This document shows, one piece after another, positions 5,771-14,707 of a stretch of DNA of 17,202 bases. This DNA comes from CAZKCK01 sp964552325 (GTDB taxonomy: Bacteria > Bacteroidota > Bacteroidia > Bacteroidales > TTA-H9), in assembly GCA_964552325.1 (NCBI GenBank), contig CAZKHA010000064.1:1-17202 (forward strand), written 5' to 3'. The translations under genes and the position numbers were made by a program. The notes below the pieces were generated by a model. The model had not been told where the DNA came from. It did not search any database and saw only the letters and a program-made list of their open reading frames with translations. How positions within the stretch are numbered: position 1 is the first letter of the stretch; the number at the start of each line of letters is the position of its first letter.

Positions 5771-8700
5771 CTATTTCAGTTCAGGAAAACGTCCGGGTGT
5801 GTAAGGTGCGGCGTATTTTTCCATTTCGCTTTCTAGTTGTTTTAAGTCAGTGTTTAGCAGGGTCTTGAGCTTATTGTACAAGGGTTCAAACTCGTTAAGA
5901 ACAATTGCGTAATCGTTTTTCATGGTATTTGTGGGAACCGAGGTGTGCGACCAATGGCTGTAAACCAAGCTATACATGCGGTTGGCAATGCTGGGTGGTT
6001 GGTTTTCGTTGCGTTTTTCTAAGGAGGGGTTTCCTTTGAAGGCAATTTGAATCTTGTTGAGCTCGTCTTGTAGCGATTTAGCCTTCAGCACAAATTCAAA
6101 AGGCATGGCTGGGGTTTGCTCAATGGCTTGGCGTACAGCTTTTATCCGGCCTTCAAGCTCGTCAGAAATGCTGAAAGCACCCAAAACGACCCTTCCGGTT
6201 TCAAATACCTTTTTGTAGAAGTCAGCTTGAGCAAGCTTGTCGGTAGCTGCAAGTGTGGCATTGTTGAGGGCTTTTATGTTAAACCACTCTGGGCCTTGAA
6301 GTGTGGTGAGGCTATCGTTGTAAACCATTGTTATGCTTACACCATATTTGCCCGGAGGAGCTAGCATGGCACTGCCATCTGATTCAAATGGGTCGCCAGA
6401 ACCTGAAACGGGAAACGAAGATGCGTAACGTAAATCCCAAGTGGTGCGGTTTATTCCGGTAGAAGCTTGTGTGCTGATTCTGCGGATAATCTCGCCTTGT
6501 TCGTTCGTAATTGTAAAAAGCAACACAGGCTTCTCTTCCTTTTCTTCGAGTAGCAAGGTTTCAAGGCTTGGGTAATCAATGTCCTTTTTGTTTTTAGCAG
6601 CTTCTTTTTCGGCTTCTTTGCGCTTTGATTTTAGGCTTTTAGGCACATCCTTTAAATACCAAGTAAATGTTGCTTCAACAGGCGGATTGTCATTGGTATA
6701 AGTGGTTGAGCCCTGGCCGTATTTTGTGCCGGTTTGCACATACGATAAAGCATCTTTTATGGGAAACAATATGCTTTTGGCTTCCAATGTGCTGGTTTTT
6801 AGGTTTCTTAGAATCGAATAGTCTTCAAGAATGTAGAATCCTCTTCCAAAAGTTGCTATCACCAGGTCGTTCTCGCGTTTTTGTATGGCCATATCCATCA
6901 CACAGGCAGTGGGAAGACCGTTTGAAAGTTTTACCCAAATCTTGCCACCATCCGTTGTAAAATACACGCCAAACTCAGTTCCAATAAACAGGAGGTTTTT
7001 GTCTTTATGGTCTTCGGCAATGGAATAAACAGTGCCGCGTTGGGGCAAATTGTTCACTATTGACGTCCATGTCTTGCCCTTGTCGATACTTTTAAGGAGG
7101 TAGGGCTTCAGGTTGTTTTGCTTGCGAGCATCAAAAGCGGCATATACCACGTTTTCATCGTGTTGTGATGCTAACAAGAAGTCAACATAGGTCTTATCGG
7201 GTATGCCTGTGAATGATTCGTATTTTGTCCAGTTTTTTCCAGCATCTGAGCTCACTTGTATAAGGCCGTCGTCAGTGCCCACATACAACAAACCTTCTTT
7301 AAGGGGTGATTCGTCTAGCGCAACAATATTGCCGTAATACGAGGTTGAGGCATTTTTTGCAACGGCTTCTGGAGATTGTATTTTCCCAAAAACCTGAAGT
7401 TTGTTGCGGTCGAGTTGACGGGTAAGATCGGGGCTAATCAATTTCCAGGTATCTCCTCTATCATCTGACATAAACAACTTATTAGCTGCAAAGTATAGCC
7501 TATGGGGATGATGAGGGCTTACAATAATCGGCGAATTCCAGTTCCAGCGGTAGGCTTCGCCAACAGGTGGTTGTGGTTGTATGTCAATGGCTTCTCCGCT
7601 TTGGCGATCATAACGTACCAATCCGCCATGTTGCGATTGGGCATAAACGATGTTGTTGTCAAGTGGGTCTATGGCGGTTTCAAATCCATCACCCCCATTT
7701 GTTACAAACCAATCGTCAGTAAGTGTGGCATTTCGGGTGGTTCGCGACGGCCCGCCCATGCTGTTATTATCTTGGGTGCCTCCATATACATAGTAAAAAG
7801 GGTAGGAGTTATCAACCGAAACACGATAAAACTGTGTAACGGGTAGGTTTTCTTTCAAGTCCCAGTTTGCGCCCCCATCAAAAGTTTCGTATATGCCCCC
7901 ATCACCTCCAATTAATAGATGCTGTGTGTCAGCTGGGTCAATCCAGAGAGCATGGTCATCAACATGGCGTTTGTTGTTGCTCAAGCTTTTAAAAGTTCTT
8001 CCACCATCCAGCGTATATTGAGTAATGGTTTCTACAGAAAAAACTTTGTTCACATCAGCAGGGTCGCAAAAAATGCGGTTATAATATTGCGGGCTTCCTG
8101 ACACATGATTGCTCATTTTTTCCCAGGTAGCACCTCGGTTGGTAGTTCTGTAAAATCCGCCTGTTTCACCTTCAGCTTCAATAATGGCATAAACATAATC
8201 AGGGTTTACGGTCGAAATGGCTAAGCCAATACGCCCAACATCGCCGCCGGGAAGTCCAGAGGTGAGTTTTTTCCAGGTTGCTCCGGCATCGGTCGATTTG
8301 TAAATGGCTCCTTCGGGGCCTCCATCTACCAAGGTCCAAACATGTCGCCTGCGTTGATAGGAGGCTGCATAAAGCACATCTGCATTTCTTGGGTCAAATA
8401 CAATGTCGGTTACACCTGTGTTTTCGCTTATTTCGAGGATTTTTGACCATGTTTTTCCTCCATCACTGGTTTTGTATAAACCGCGTTCTCCTCCTGGTCC
8501 CCAAAGTGGGCCTTGAGCAGCCACATACACCACATCGCTATTGCGTGGGTCAATTATAACACGGCCAATGTGTTCCGAATTTTTTAAGCCCATATTGGTG
8601 AAACTTCTTCCACCATCGCATGATTTATAGATGCCATCACCATATCCAATGGCGCGTTGGCTGTTGTATTCGCCTGTTCCTACCCACACAACGTTGGTAT

Positions 8701-9025
8701 TGTTGGGGTCAATTTCTACATCGGCAATTGACCATGCCCCGTAATTGTCGAAAATTGGGCTCCAAGTAGTTCCTGAGTTGGTGGTTTTCCACACATTGCC
8801 AGCGGCAACGGCCACATAATACTCGGATGGGTTTTTGGGGTTGATGGCAAAATCGGCAATACGGCCCGAAGCAAAAGCAGGGCCAATGCCTCTAAAACTT
8901 AAGGCTGCGAACGATCCTTCTTGCAGGGTGTCGCTTTTGGGGGCTTTGTCTTTGTCGGTGCCTTTAGTGGCAAAAAGCAACATTGGCAAAGCCATGATAA
9001 GTAATAGGTTAGTAAATCGGTTCAT
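5771..9025 (-). CDS. Exported sortilin/VPS10-like Asp-box propeller protein
   Basis: Large secreted or periplasmic protein of a family common in Bacteroidota, often labelled 'glycosyl hydrolase BNR repeat' although catalysis is unproven. The 1084 residues begin with a signal peptide (hydrophobic 7-19, probable cut near Ala19). At least eleven Asp-box motifs of the S/T-x-D/N-x-G-x-T-W type occur near residues 81, 135, 186, 244, 294, 338, 381, 520, 592, 646 and 690, enough for two tandem beta-propellers. A strongly charged Lys/Glu hinge (about 790-835) follows, then an Ig-like region containing GINRTTWDLRY and a helical C-terminal part (about 940-1070). I see no lipobox and no type IX secretion C-terminal domain. 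No sialidase active-site set is evident, so binding or scaffolding is as likely as hydrolysis. The gene stands alone between its own -7 box and a strong terminator. Confidence 0.88.
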   Translation of the reverse strand: MNRFTNLLLIMALPMLLFATKGTDKDKAPKSDTLQEGSFAALSFRGIGPAFASGRIADFAINPKNPSEYYVAVAAGNVWKTTNSGTTWSPIFDNYGAWSIADVEIDPNNTNVVWVGTGEYNSQRAIGYGDGIYKSCDGGRSFTNMGLKNSEHIGRVIIDPRNSDVVYVAAQGPLWGPGGERGLYKTSDGGKTWSKILEISENTGVTDIVFDPRNADVLYAASYQRRRHVWTLVDGGPEGAIYKSTDAGATWKKLTSGLPGGDVGRIGLAISTVNPDYVYAIIEAEGETGGFYRTTNRGATWEKMSNHVSGSPQYYNRIFCDPADVNKVFSVETITQYTLDGGRTFKSLSNNKRHVDDHALWIDPADTQHLLIGGDGGIYETFDGGANWDLKENLPVTQFYRVSVDNSYPFYYVYGGTQDNNSMGGPSRTTRNATLTDDWFVTNGGDGFETAIDPLDNNIVYAQSQHGGLVRYDRQSGEAIDIQPQPPVGEAYRWNWNSPIIVSPHHPHRLYFAANKLFMSDDRGDTWKLISPDLTRQLDRNKLQVFGKIQSPEAVAKNASTSYYGNIVALDESPLKEGLLYVGTDDGLIQVSSDAGKNWTKYESFTGIPDKTYVDFLLASQHDENVVYAAFDARKQNNLKPYLLKSIDKGKTWTSIVNNLPQRGTVYSIAEDHKDKNLLFIGTEFGVYFTTDGGKIWVKLSNGLPTACVMDMAIQKRENDLVIATFGRGFYILEDYSILRNLKTSTLEAKSILFPIKDALSYVQTGTKYGQGSTTYTNDNPPVEATFTWYLKDVPKSLKSKRKEAEKEAAKNKKDIDYPSLETLLLEEKEEKPVLLFTITNEQGEIIRRISTQASTGINRTTWDLRYASSFPVSGSGDPFESDGSAMLAPPGKYGVSITMVYNDSLTTLQGPEWFNIKALNNATLAATDKLAQADFYKKVFETGRVVLGAFSISDELEGRIKAVRQAIEQTPAMPFEFVLKAKSLQDELNKIQIAFKGNPSLEKRNENQPPSIANRMYSLVYSHWSHTSVPTNTMKNDYAIVLNEFEPLYNKLKTLLNTDLKQLESEMEKYAAPYTPGRFPELK

Positions 9026-9082
9026 GTAATTTTAGGTTTAATTATTGTTAAAAGCTGAGAGATCCTAACATGTAAAAGTTAT

Positions 9083-9117
9083 CAAAAGTAAGTTTGTAAG
9101 GACAGATTAACATGCAA
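9083..9117 (-). promoter_or_regulatory. Putative promoter of the propeller protein gene
   Basis: Minus-strand TACTTTTG (9083-9090) matches the -7 consensus, 57 nt before the ATG. TTG at 9115-9117 could serve as -33 with a long, 24-nt spacer. Motif match only. Confidence 0.45.
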
Positions 9118-9252
9118 TAGTTTGAGCGTGCAAGTTATAAAAACTGTTGCAAATAGGTATTTGTAGTGTTTAGGCTTGTTGCGATTTGAATTGCCGTTAA
9201 ATTGATAATGCTTGAGAATCACTTCCTTTTGTTGTATTATTCGAGGGAACTA

Positions 9253-9282
9253 TTGACTTTTTAATTATATGTTGTACTTTTA
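9253..9282 (+). promoter_or_regulatory. Putative maeB promoter (TTG-N19-TACTTTTA)
   Basis: TTG at 9253-9255 and TACTTTTA at 9275-9282 are 19 nt apart. The -7 box differs from TAnnTTTG only in its last base. The predicted transcript starts near 9288 and has a leader of about 60 nt containing a hairpin. Confidence 0.5.
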
Positions 9283-9297
9283 GTACTTCCAATCTCA

Positions 9298-9316
9298 GCA
9301 TGGTTTTTTGCCATGC
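9298..9316 (+). promoter_or_regulatory. Hairpin in the maeB leader
   Basis: GCATGG and CCATGC form a perfect six-base-pair stem around a T-rich seven-base loop. It lies between the predicted transcription start and the ATG at 9350. It could be an operator palindrome or an mRNA hairpin; no known motif is recognised. Confidence 0.4.
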
Positions 9317-9349
9317 CAAGAACTATCAATTAACCAAAATCTACTGAAT

Positions 9350-11641
9350 ATGAGCCAATTTACTGATCGTAGCTTTTTAAATAAGCTTGCACTGGCCTAC
9401 CATTCCGAAGGCCGTCCGGGAAAAATTGAAGTAAAGCCAACCAAACCGTATTTATCACAACGTGATTTGTCGTTGGCCTATACACCAGGGGTAGCTGCTC
9501 CCTGTCTCGAAATCCAAAAAAACCCCGATGATGTTTACAAGTACACCGCCAAAGGAAATTTAGTAGCAGTAATTAGCAATGGCACAGCGGTTTTGGGCCT
9601 TGGCGATATTGGTACCGAAGCCGGCAAACCCGTTATGGAAGGGAAGGGCTTGTTGTTTAAGATTTATGCTGATATTGATGTGTTTGATATCGAGATTGAC
9701 GAAAAAGATCCCGAAAAAATCATACAAGTTGTTAAAGCCATTGCCCCAACTTTTGGCGGGATTAATCTAGAAGATATCAAAGCACCTGAATGTTTTGAAA
9801 TAGAAGACAGGCTTAAAGCGGAGCTAAACATCCCGCTGATGCACGACGATCAACATGGCACAGCCATTATAACATCCGCAGGTTTGCTTAATGCATTGGA
9901 GTTGACTTATAAAGATATAGAAGATGTTAAGATTGTAGTTAACGGGGCAGGTGCGTCGGCTATTTCGTGTACAAAGCTATATGTAATGCTAGGTGCAAGG
10001 TTAGAGAATATTACCATGTTCGACAGCAAAGGTATGCTACACAGCAGCCGCACCGATTTGAATTCGGCCAAGCAGCGTTTTGCGCATGGTGGGCCAATGC
10101 TTACACTTGAACAAGCCCTTGAAGGTGCAGATATGTTTCTGGGGCTTTCGGTAGCTGGCGTATTGAAGAAAGAATGGTTGCTGAAGATGGCGCCACACCC
10201 CATTGTGTTTGCCTTAGCTAATCCCGTGCCCGAAATTCTTTATGATGAAGCTGTTAGCACCCGTGATGATTTGATTATGGCAACCGGCCGTTCTGATTTC
10301 CCTAATCAGATTAACAATGTTTTGGGCTTTCCCTTTATCTTTAGGGGAGCATTGGATGTGCGGGCTACCAAAATTAATGAAGAAATGAAATTAGCCGCCG
10401 CCTATGCCCTTGCGGCCCTTGCCAAAGAACCCACACCCGATGAGGTTAACCGAGCCTATAATATTCAAAACCTGAAGTTTGGTAAAGACTATATTATACC
10501 CAAACCCTGTGATCCCCGGTTGATTTTGCATGTTGCACCGGCGGTTGCCAAAGCCGCCATCGAAACGGGCGTTGCACGCAATCCAATAACCGACTGGCAA
10601 GCCTACACCGAGCAATTGAGCAAACGTATGGGTTATGGAAATCCACTCATTAGGCAAATTAAAGCAAGGGCACAAAGCCATCCTAAAAAAATTGTATATG
10701 CTGAAGCTGAGAATTATAAGATATTAAAGGCCGCCGAGATAGCGCTACAAGAGAAAATTGCGTACCCAATCCTTTTAGGCGATAGAACCATTATAGAGGG
10801 CTTGATTGCAGAACATGAACTGGAATTGCATGGTGCTCAAATAATTGATTCGCACTCAGAAGCCGAACGCAAACGATGCCATGATTTTGCCGAAACCCTC
10901 TATGAGAAACGTAAACGCAAAGGAGTAACACGCACCATTGCCCGAGAACTTATGCAGCACCGGAATTATTTTGGAAGCATGTTGGTTGAAACCGGCGTTG
11001 CGGATGGGATGGTGTCAGGGCTTACAACAAGCTATCCAGAAACCATTCGCCCTGCACTTCGGGTGATAGGCAAAATGGATAAATGGAATATTGTCTCGGG
11101 TATGTATATACTCAACACCAGCAAGGGTTTGCTGTTTTTTGCCGACACCACGGTTAACATGAACCCATCGCCCGAAAAAATGGCTGAAATTGCCCTGCAA
11201 ACAGCCGAAGCCGTAAAGAGTTTCGGGATTACGCCAAGGGTTGCCATTGTCTCGTATTCAAATTTCGGATCGGTAAAAGGCGCTATCCCAACCAAGGTTA
11301 GCCAAGCGGTTGCTTTACTGCACAAAAACAATCCCGAACTGATTGTTGACGGAGATCTACAAGCTGATTTTGCCTTGAATGCTGAGATGTTGCAAGAATA
11401 TTTCCCCTTTTCAAAACTTGCCGGCGAAGCTGCAAATGTGTTCATATTCCCCTATTTAACAGCCGGAAATGCTGCTTACAAACTCGTAAAGGAAATAAGT
11501 GAACACGATGCCATTGGCCCTGTTTTGTTAGGTTTGCGCAAACCTGTTCATATTTTGCAAATGGGTAGCACCGTTTCAAATATTGTTAATATGGTAACCT
11601 TAGCTGTAATTGATGCGCAATGCAAACAAAATGAGTGCTAA
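9350..11641 (+). CDS. maeB: NADP-dependent malic enzyme with C-terminal phosphotransacetylase-like domain (MaeB type)
   Basis: Cytoplasmic enzyme converting malate to pyruvate and CO2 with reduction of NADP (possibly NAD); it links the TCA acids to pyruvate. I start it at ATG 9350 (MSQFTDRSFL); an in-frame TTG at 9308 adds 14 atypical residues. In the 763-residue product, malic motifs include Tyr44 in LAYTPGVA, GTAVLGLGDIG (78-88), GKPVMEGKG with Lys99 (92-100), LEDIKAPECFEIE (140-152) and HDDQHGTAI with Asp166/Asp167 (165-173). A Rossmann motif NGAGASA lies about 200. From about 425 to the end is a phosphotransacetylase-like domain, which in this fused class usually has a regulatory and oligomerising role. 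Length matches the E. coli MaeB class. Neighbouring pckA and mdh act on the same metabolites. I see no terminator after it. Confidence 0.95.
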   Translation: MSQFTDRSFLNKLALAYHSEGRPGKIEVKPTKPYLSQRDLSLAYTPGVAAPCLEIQKNPDDVYKYTAKGNLVAVISNGTAVLGLGDIGTEAGKPVMEGKGLLFKIYADIDVFDIEIDEKDPEKIIQVVKAIAPTFGGINLEDIKAPECFEIEDRLKAELNIPLMHDDQHGTAIITSAGLLNALELTYKDIEDVKIVVNGAGASAISCTKLYVMLGARLENITMFDSKGMLHSSRTDLNSAKQRFAHGGPMLTLEQALEGADMFLGLSVAGVLKKEWLLKMAPHPIVFALANPVPEILYDEAVSTRDDLIMATGRSDFPNQINNVLGFPFIFRGALDVRATKINEEMKLAAAYALAALAKEPTPDEVNRAYNIQNLKFGKDYIIPKPCDPRLILHVAPAVAKAAIETGVARNPITDWQAYTEQLSKRMGYGNPLIRQIKARAQSHPKKIVYAEAENYKILKAAEIALQEKIAYPILLGDRTIIEGLIAEHELELHGAQIIDSHSEAERKRCHDFAETLYEKRKRKGVTRTIARELMQHRNYFGSMLVETGVADGMVSGLTTSYPETIRPALRVIGKMDKWNIVSGMYILNTSKGLLFFADTTVNMNPSPEKMAEIALQTAEAVKSFGITPRVAIVSYSNFGSVKGAIPTKVSQAVALLHKNNPELIVDGDLQADFALNAEMLQEYFPFSKLAGEAANVFIFPYLTAGNAAYKLVKEISEHDAIGPVLLGLRKPVHILQMGSTVSNIVNMVTLAVIDAQCKQNEC

Positions 11642-11845
11642 ATGGCAATAGCGTAGCCAGGTGGTTTTGCTTTATGTTCTCCGCTGCTTCTACGTATGTG
11701 AGCGCAAACGTTGCCAAAATTTCTAAGCTTTTAAAACTTTTTTTGCTCGCATTTGTTAAAACCCTGATGCTTGGATAATTGATATCCTTAGTGTTTAGTA
11801 TATCCAAGTTTCTTAATATGTTGATAACCCTATATCTTATATGCG

Positions 11846-11872
11846 TTGTTTTTTAAAATTAACCTACTTTTG
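11846..11872 (+). promoter_or_regulatory. Putative pckA promoter
   Basis: The -7 box TACTTTTG (11865-11872) matches the consensus. TTG at 11846-11848 could be -33 with a short, 16-nt spacer. The predicted leader is about 43 nt. The rest of the 280-nt maeB-pckA gap (11642-11845) shows no gene or terminator I can support. Confidence 0.5.
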
Positions 11873-11921
11873 CAAGCCTCAAATGCAACTTATCTTAAAC
11901 TATCAATAACTCCTCTTTTTT

Positions 11922-13559
11922 ATGGCAATTAATCTCAACCAAATTAAGCAAGACCTTAAGGAATATGGTTTTGCGGATGTTAATGAACTTTATTACAATC
12001 TTTCGTACGACGAACTTTTTACACATGAAACTGACGACTGCCTTAGTGGCTTCGATAAGGGTTTTGTAACCGACACCGGTGCTGTGGCTGTTGATACTGG
12101 CATTTTCACAGGTCGTTCGCCCAAAGATAAATATATAGTAAGGGAAAGTGAATCAGAAGGCAACGTTTGGTGGAAAACCGGCGAGAGGAAATCTTCTGAC
12201 AACAAGCCCATTTCAGAAGAAGTTTGGGCCGATTTGTATGGAACTGCCATTAATCAGCTTAATGGTAAGAAGTTGTATGTAATGGACGGCTTTGCTGGCG
12301 CCAACCTCGATACCCGCCTCAATATTCGCGTTGTTACCGAAGTTGCTTGGATGGCACATTTCGTTAAAAATATGTTCATCAGGCCTACCGAAGCTGAGCT
12401 CGAGAACTTTAAACCCGATTTCGTGCTTCTTAATGCATGCAAAACCAATGATGCCAATTGGAAAGAACACAACCTGAATAGCGAGGTGTTTGTAGCCTTT
12501 AACATTAAAGCCCGCAGGGCAGTAGTTGGCGGAACTTGGTATGGCGGCGAAATCAAGAAAGGGTTCTTCAGCATCATGAACTATTTCTTGCCCCTTAAAG
12601 GCATTGCCTCTATGCATTGCTCGGCTAATGTTGGCAAAGAAGGCGACGTGGCTATTTTCTTTGGCCTTTCGGGAACCGGAAAAACCACCTTATCGGCTGA
12701 CCCAAAACGCGATTTGATAGGTGACGACGAACATGGCTGGGACAACGACGGCGTTTTTAATTTTGAAGGTGGTTGCTACGCAAAATGCATCAATCTAAGC
12801 AAAGAGAATGAGCCCGATATCTATCATGCCATTAAGCGCGATGCATTGCTCGAGAACGTTGTTTTTGACGAAGCTACTGGAGCTATTGATTTTGCCAGCA
12901 ATGCAAAAACCGAGAATACGCGTGTTTCGTATCCCATTTACCATATCAACAATATTGTTAAACCTGTTTCAAAAGCCGGACATGCCAAGAAAATCATCTT
13001 CTTAACAGCCGATGCTTTTGGCGTATTGCCTCCAGTGGCCAAGCTTACCAAAGAGCAAACTATGTACTACTTCTTAACCGGTTATACTGCTAAAGTTGCT
13101 GGCACTGAGCGTGGTATTAAAGAACCTTCACCCACTTTCTCTTCCTGCTTTGGCGCAGCCTTCCTTATGCTTCACCCAACGGTTTATGCACGCGAATTGG
13201 CTCGCAAAATCGAAGAACATGGCTCAACAGCGTATTTGGTGAATACAGGTTGGATTGGTGGCCCTTATGGAACCGGCAAACGTATTGATATCCCATCCAC
13301 ACGCGCTATTATCGACGCAATACTTGATGGTACACTCGATAATGCTGAATATGAAATGATTCCTTTCTTCAACCTAGCAGTACCAACAGCTATTAAGGGT
13401 GTTGACAGCAAATTGTTGAACCAACGCAATCTATGGCCCGACGCAGCTGCGTGGGATGCCGCCGCAAAAAGCCTCTCAGAGAAGTTTATAAACAACTTCA
13501 GCAACTTTACTGATACTGAAGAAGGCAAAAAATTGGTTGCAGCCGGACCACAGCTTTAG
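11922..13559 (+). CDS. pckA: Phosphoenolpyruvate carboxykinase (ATP)
   Basis: Cytoplasmic enzyme interconverting oxaloacetate plus ATP with phosphoenolpyruvate, CO2 and ADP. It serves gluconeogenesis or, in many fermenting Bacteroidota, runs in the carboxylating direction toward succinate and propionate. The 545 residues align in number with the E. coli enzyme (540): Arg65 in FTGRSPKDKY binds substrate, the P-loop GLSGTGKTT is at 248-256 with Lys254, and the metal-binding kinase-2 motif GDDEHGW is at 267-273 with Asp268/Asp269. The P-loop is that of the ATP class, not the GTP class. ATG 11922 gives the normal N-terminus. It has its own -7 box upstream and a strong terminator at 13570-13603, so it is probably transcribed alone although it sits between maeB and mdh. 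Confidence 0.97.
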   Translation: MAINLNQIKQDLKEYGFADVNELYYNLSYDELFTHETDDCLSGFDKGFVTDTGAVAVDTGIFTGRSPKDKYIVRESESEGNVWWKTGERKSSDNKPISEEVWADLYGTAINQLNGKKLYVMDGFAGANLDTRLNIRVVTEVAWMAHFVKNMFIRPTEAELENFKPDFVLLNACKTNDANWKEHNLNSEVFVAFNIKARRAVVGGTWYGGEIKKGFFSIMNYFLPLKGIASMHCSANVGKEGDVAIFFGLSGTGKTTLSADPKRDLIGDDEHGWDNDGVFNFEGGCYAKCINLSKENEPDIYHAIKRDALLENVVFDEATGAIDFASNAKTENTRVSYPIYHINNIVKPVSKAGHAKKIIFLTADAFGVLPPVAKLTKEQTMYYFLTGYTAKVAGTERGIKEPSPTFSSCFGAAFLMLHPTVYARELARKIEEHGSTAYLVNTGWIGGPYGTGKRIDIPSTRAIIDAILDGTLDNAEYEMIPFFNLAVPTAIKGVDSKLLNQRNLWPDAAAWDAAAKSLSEKFINNFSNFTDTEEGKKLVAAGPQL

Positions 13560-13569
13560 TATATTTGTG

Positions 13570-13603
13570 CCCTGCATACCCAAAAGTGTGCAGGGATTTT
13601 TTT
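13570..13603 (+). terminator. Intrinsic terminator after pckA
   Basis: Arms CCCTGCATAC (13570-13579) and GTGTGCAGGG (13586-13595) form a ten-base-pair stem with one G-U pair around a CCAAAA loop. An A and then seven T (13597-13603) follow. It begins 11 nt after the pckA stop codon. Confidence 0.9.
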
Positions 13604-13673
13604 AGCACTACATATTTACATATACACATATATTTTGAAACAAGTTGAATTAGCTAATAAACAGCAGAGTATT

Positions 13674-14618
13674 ATGAATAAAATTACCGTTATTGGTGCC
13701 GGAAATGTTGGCGCCACAGTTGCTAATGTAATAGCCCACAAAGATTTGGCCCGTGAAGTGGTGCTGGTTGATATCAAAGAAGGCTTAGCCGAAGGCAAGG
13801 CCCTTGATATTTGGCAAACAGGGTCCATCAATCACTTCAACACCAAGGTTACGGGCAGTACCAACGATTACCTCCGTACCAAGGGCTCGGGTGTTATCGT
13901 TATTACTTCTGGCATACCACGTAAACCGGGTATGAGCCGCGATGATTTGATTAAAACCAATGCCAGCATCGTTAAAGAAGTTACCGAGAAGGTGGTAAAA
14001 TATTCTCCCGAAGCCATTATTATTGTGGTTTCAAACCCCTTAGATGTTATGACCTATGCCGCCTTTAAAGCTGCACGCAAGGCTTCGAACAAAGTGTTTG
14101 GAATGGCCGGCATTCTTGATACCAGCCGCTATAAAACTTTTATTGCCAATGCCCTCGACGTATCACCTAAAGATGTACACGGCTTGTTGCTAGGCGGTCA
14201 TGGCGATACCATGGTTCCGCTACCCCGCTACACCTCCATAAATGGAATTCCTGTTACTGATTTGCTGGGCAAAGAAGAAATTGATAAGATTGTGGAGCGT
14301 ACCCGCAAAGGTGGTGGCGAGCTGGTAAACCTGATGGGAACTTCGGCTTGGTATGCACCTGGTGCTGCCGCTGCCCAAATGGTTGAAGCTATTGTTGACG
14401 ACCAAAAACGTGTTTTCCCGGTATGTGCATATCTGAATGGCGAATATGGCCTGAAAGATATTTACATGGGCGTACCTGTTAAATTGGGAAGAAATGGTAT
14501 TGAAGAAATTATTGAAATTAAGCTTAATGAAGAAGAAATGACGCAATTGCATGACTCTGCCAACGCCGTAAAGGAGTTGATGGATGTGATGGATGCCATG
14601 CAGCTTTTTGAGGAATAA
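13674..14618 (+). CDS. mdh: Malate dehydrogenase (LDH-like type)
   Basis: Cytoplasmic enzyme interconverting malate and oxaloacetate with NAD(H). I start it at ATG 13674 (MNKITVIGAGNVG), which puts the Rossmann glycine motif GAGNVG at residues 8-13 as usual; a TTG at 13635 would add 13 residues not typical of the family. In 314 residues I see VVLVDI ending in the NAD-binding acidic residue (about 30-35), the substrate loop IPRKPGMSRDDL, whose Arg after Pro marks malate over lactate specificity, VSNPLDVMTY, GILDTSRY and the catalytic His in LGGHGDTMVP. The form resembles the tetrameric LDH-like MDH, as in Chlorobi and Bacteroidota. It follows the pckA terminator and is itself followed by one, so it is likely monocistronic. 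No exact TAnnTTTG box precedes it; the nearest is TATATTTTG with one extra base near 13629-13637. Confidence 0.96.
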   Translation: MNKITVIGAGNVGATVANVIAHKDLAREVVLVDIKEGLAEGKALDIWQTGSINHFNTKVTGSTNDYLRTKGSGVIVITSGIPRKPGMSRDDLIKTNASIVKEVTEKVVKYSPEAIIIVVSNPLDVMTYAAFKAARKASNKVFGMAGILDTSRYKTFIANALDVSPKDVHGLLLGGHGDTMVPLPRYTSINGIPVTDLLGKEEIDKIVERTRKGGGELVNLMGTSAWYAPGAAAAQMVEAIVDDQKRVFPVCAYLNGEYGLKDIYMGVPVKLGRNGIEEIIEIKLNEEEMTQLHDSANAVKELMDVMDAMQLFEE

Positions 14619-14635
14619 TTTTAATCCCATTAAAT

Positions 14636-14672
14636 AAAAGAGGATAAGGCTACCCCGCTTTATCCTCTTTTT
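14636..14672 (+). terminator. Intrinsic terminator after mdh
   Basis: Arms AAAAGAGGATAAGGC (14636-14650) and GCTTTATCCTCTTTT form a stem of about 15 base pairs with one G-U pair around a TACCCC loop, ending in a T-run at 14668-14672. It lies 18 nt past the mdh stop. The A-rich upstream arm means it could also act on the opposite strand. Confidence 0.9.
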
Positions 14673-14675
14673 GTT

Positions 14676-14683
14676 TACTTTTA
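14676..14683 (+). promoter_or_regulatory. Possible -7 box of the oligopeptidase B gene
   Basis: TACTTTTA is identical to the proposed maeB -7 box and lies 24 nt before the ATG. No TTG is seen at the -33 distance, which would fall inside the mdh terminator. Weak call. Confidence 0.3.
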
Positions 14684-14707
14684 CCCAATCAATTAAATTG
14701 CCAATAT

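Larger units (their letters stand above)
9026..9349. other. Divergent intergenic region between the propeller gene and maeB
   Basis: This 324-nt AT-rich stretch separates two genes transcribed away from each other. I see a minus-strand -7 box near 9083-9090, a plus-strand promoter at 9253-9282 and a hairpin at 9298-9316. The middle, about 9120-9250, holds nothing I can name; I see no convincing ORF or RNA gene there. Confidence 0.6.

Noticed and set aside
9308..9349. Upstream TTG start extending MaeB by 14 residues
   Set aside because: The extension begins inside the leader hairpin and is unlike MaeB N-termini; ATG 9350 gives the expected MSQFTDRSF start.
11586..11807. 73-codon minus-strand open frame over the end of maeB and the gap after it
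   Set aside because: It overlaps coding sequence of maeB, shows no domain or promoter, and its composition looks like chance; not enough to call a gene.
11642..11921. Riboswitch or small RNA in the maeB-pckA gap
   Set aside because: Only short accidental inverted repeats were found, with no recognisable conserved fold and no terminator; only the pckA promoter call is supported.
13635..13673. Upstream TTG start extending Mdh by 13 residues
   Set aside because: Malate dehydrogenases start just before the GAGNVG motif; ATG 13674 fits, the extension does not.
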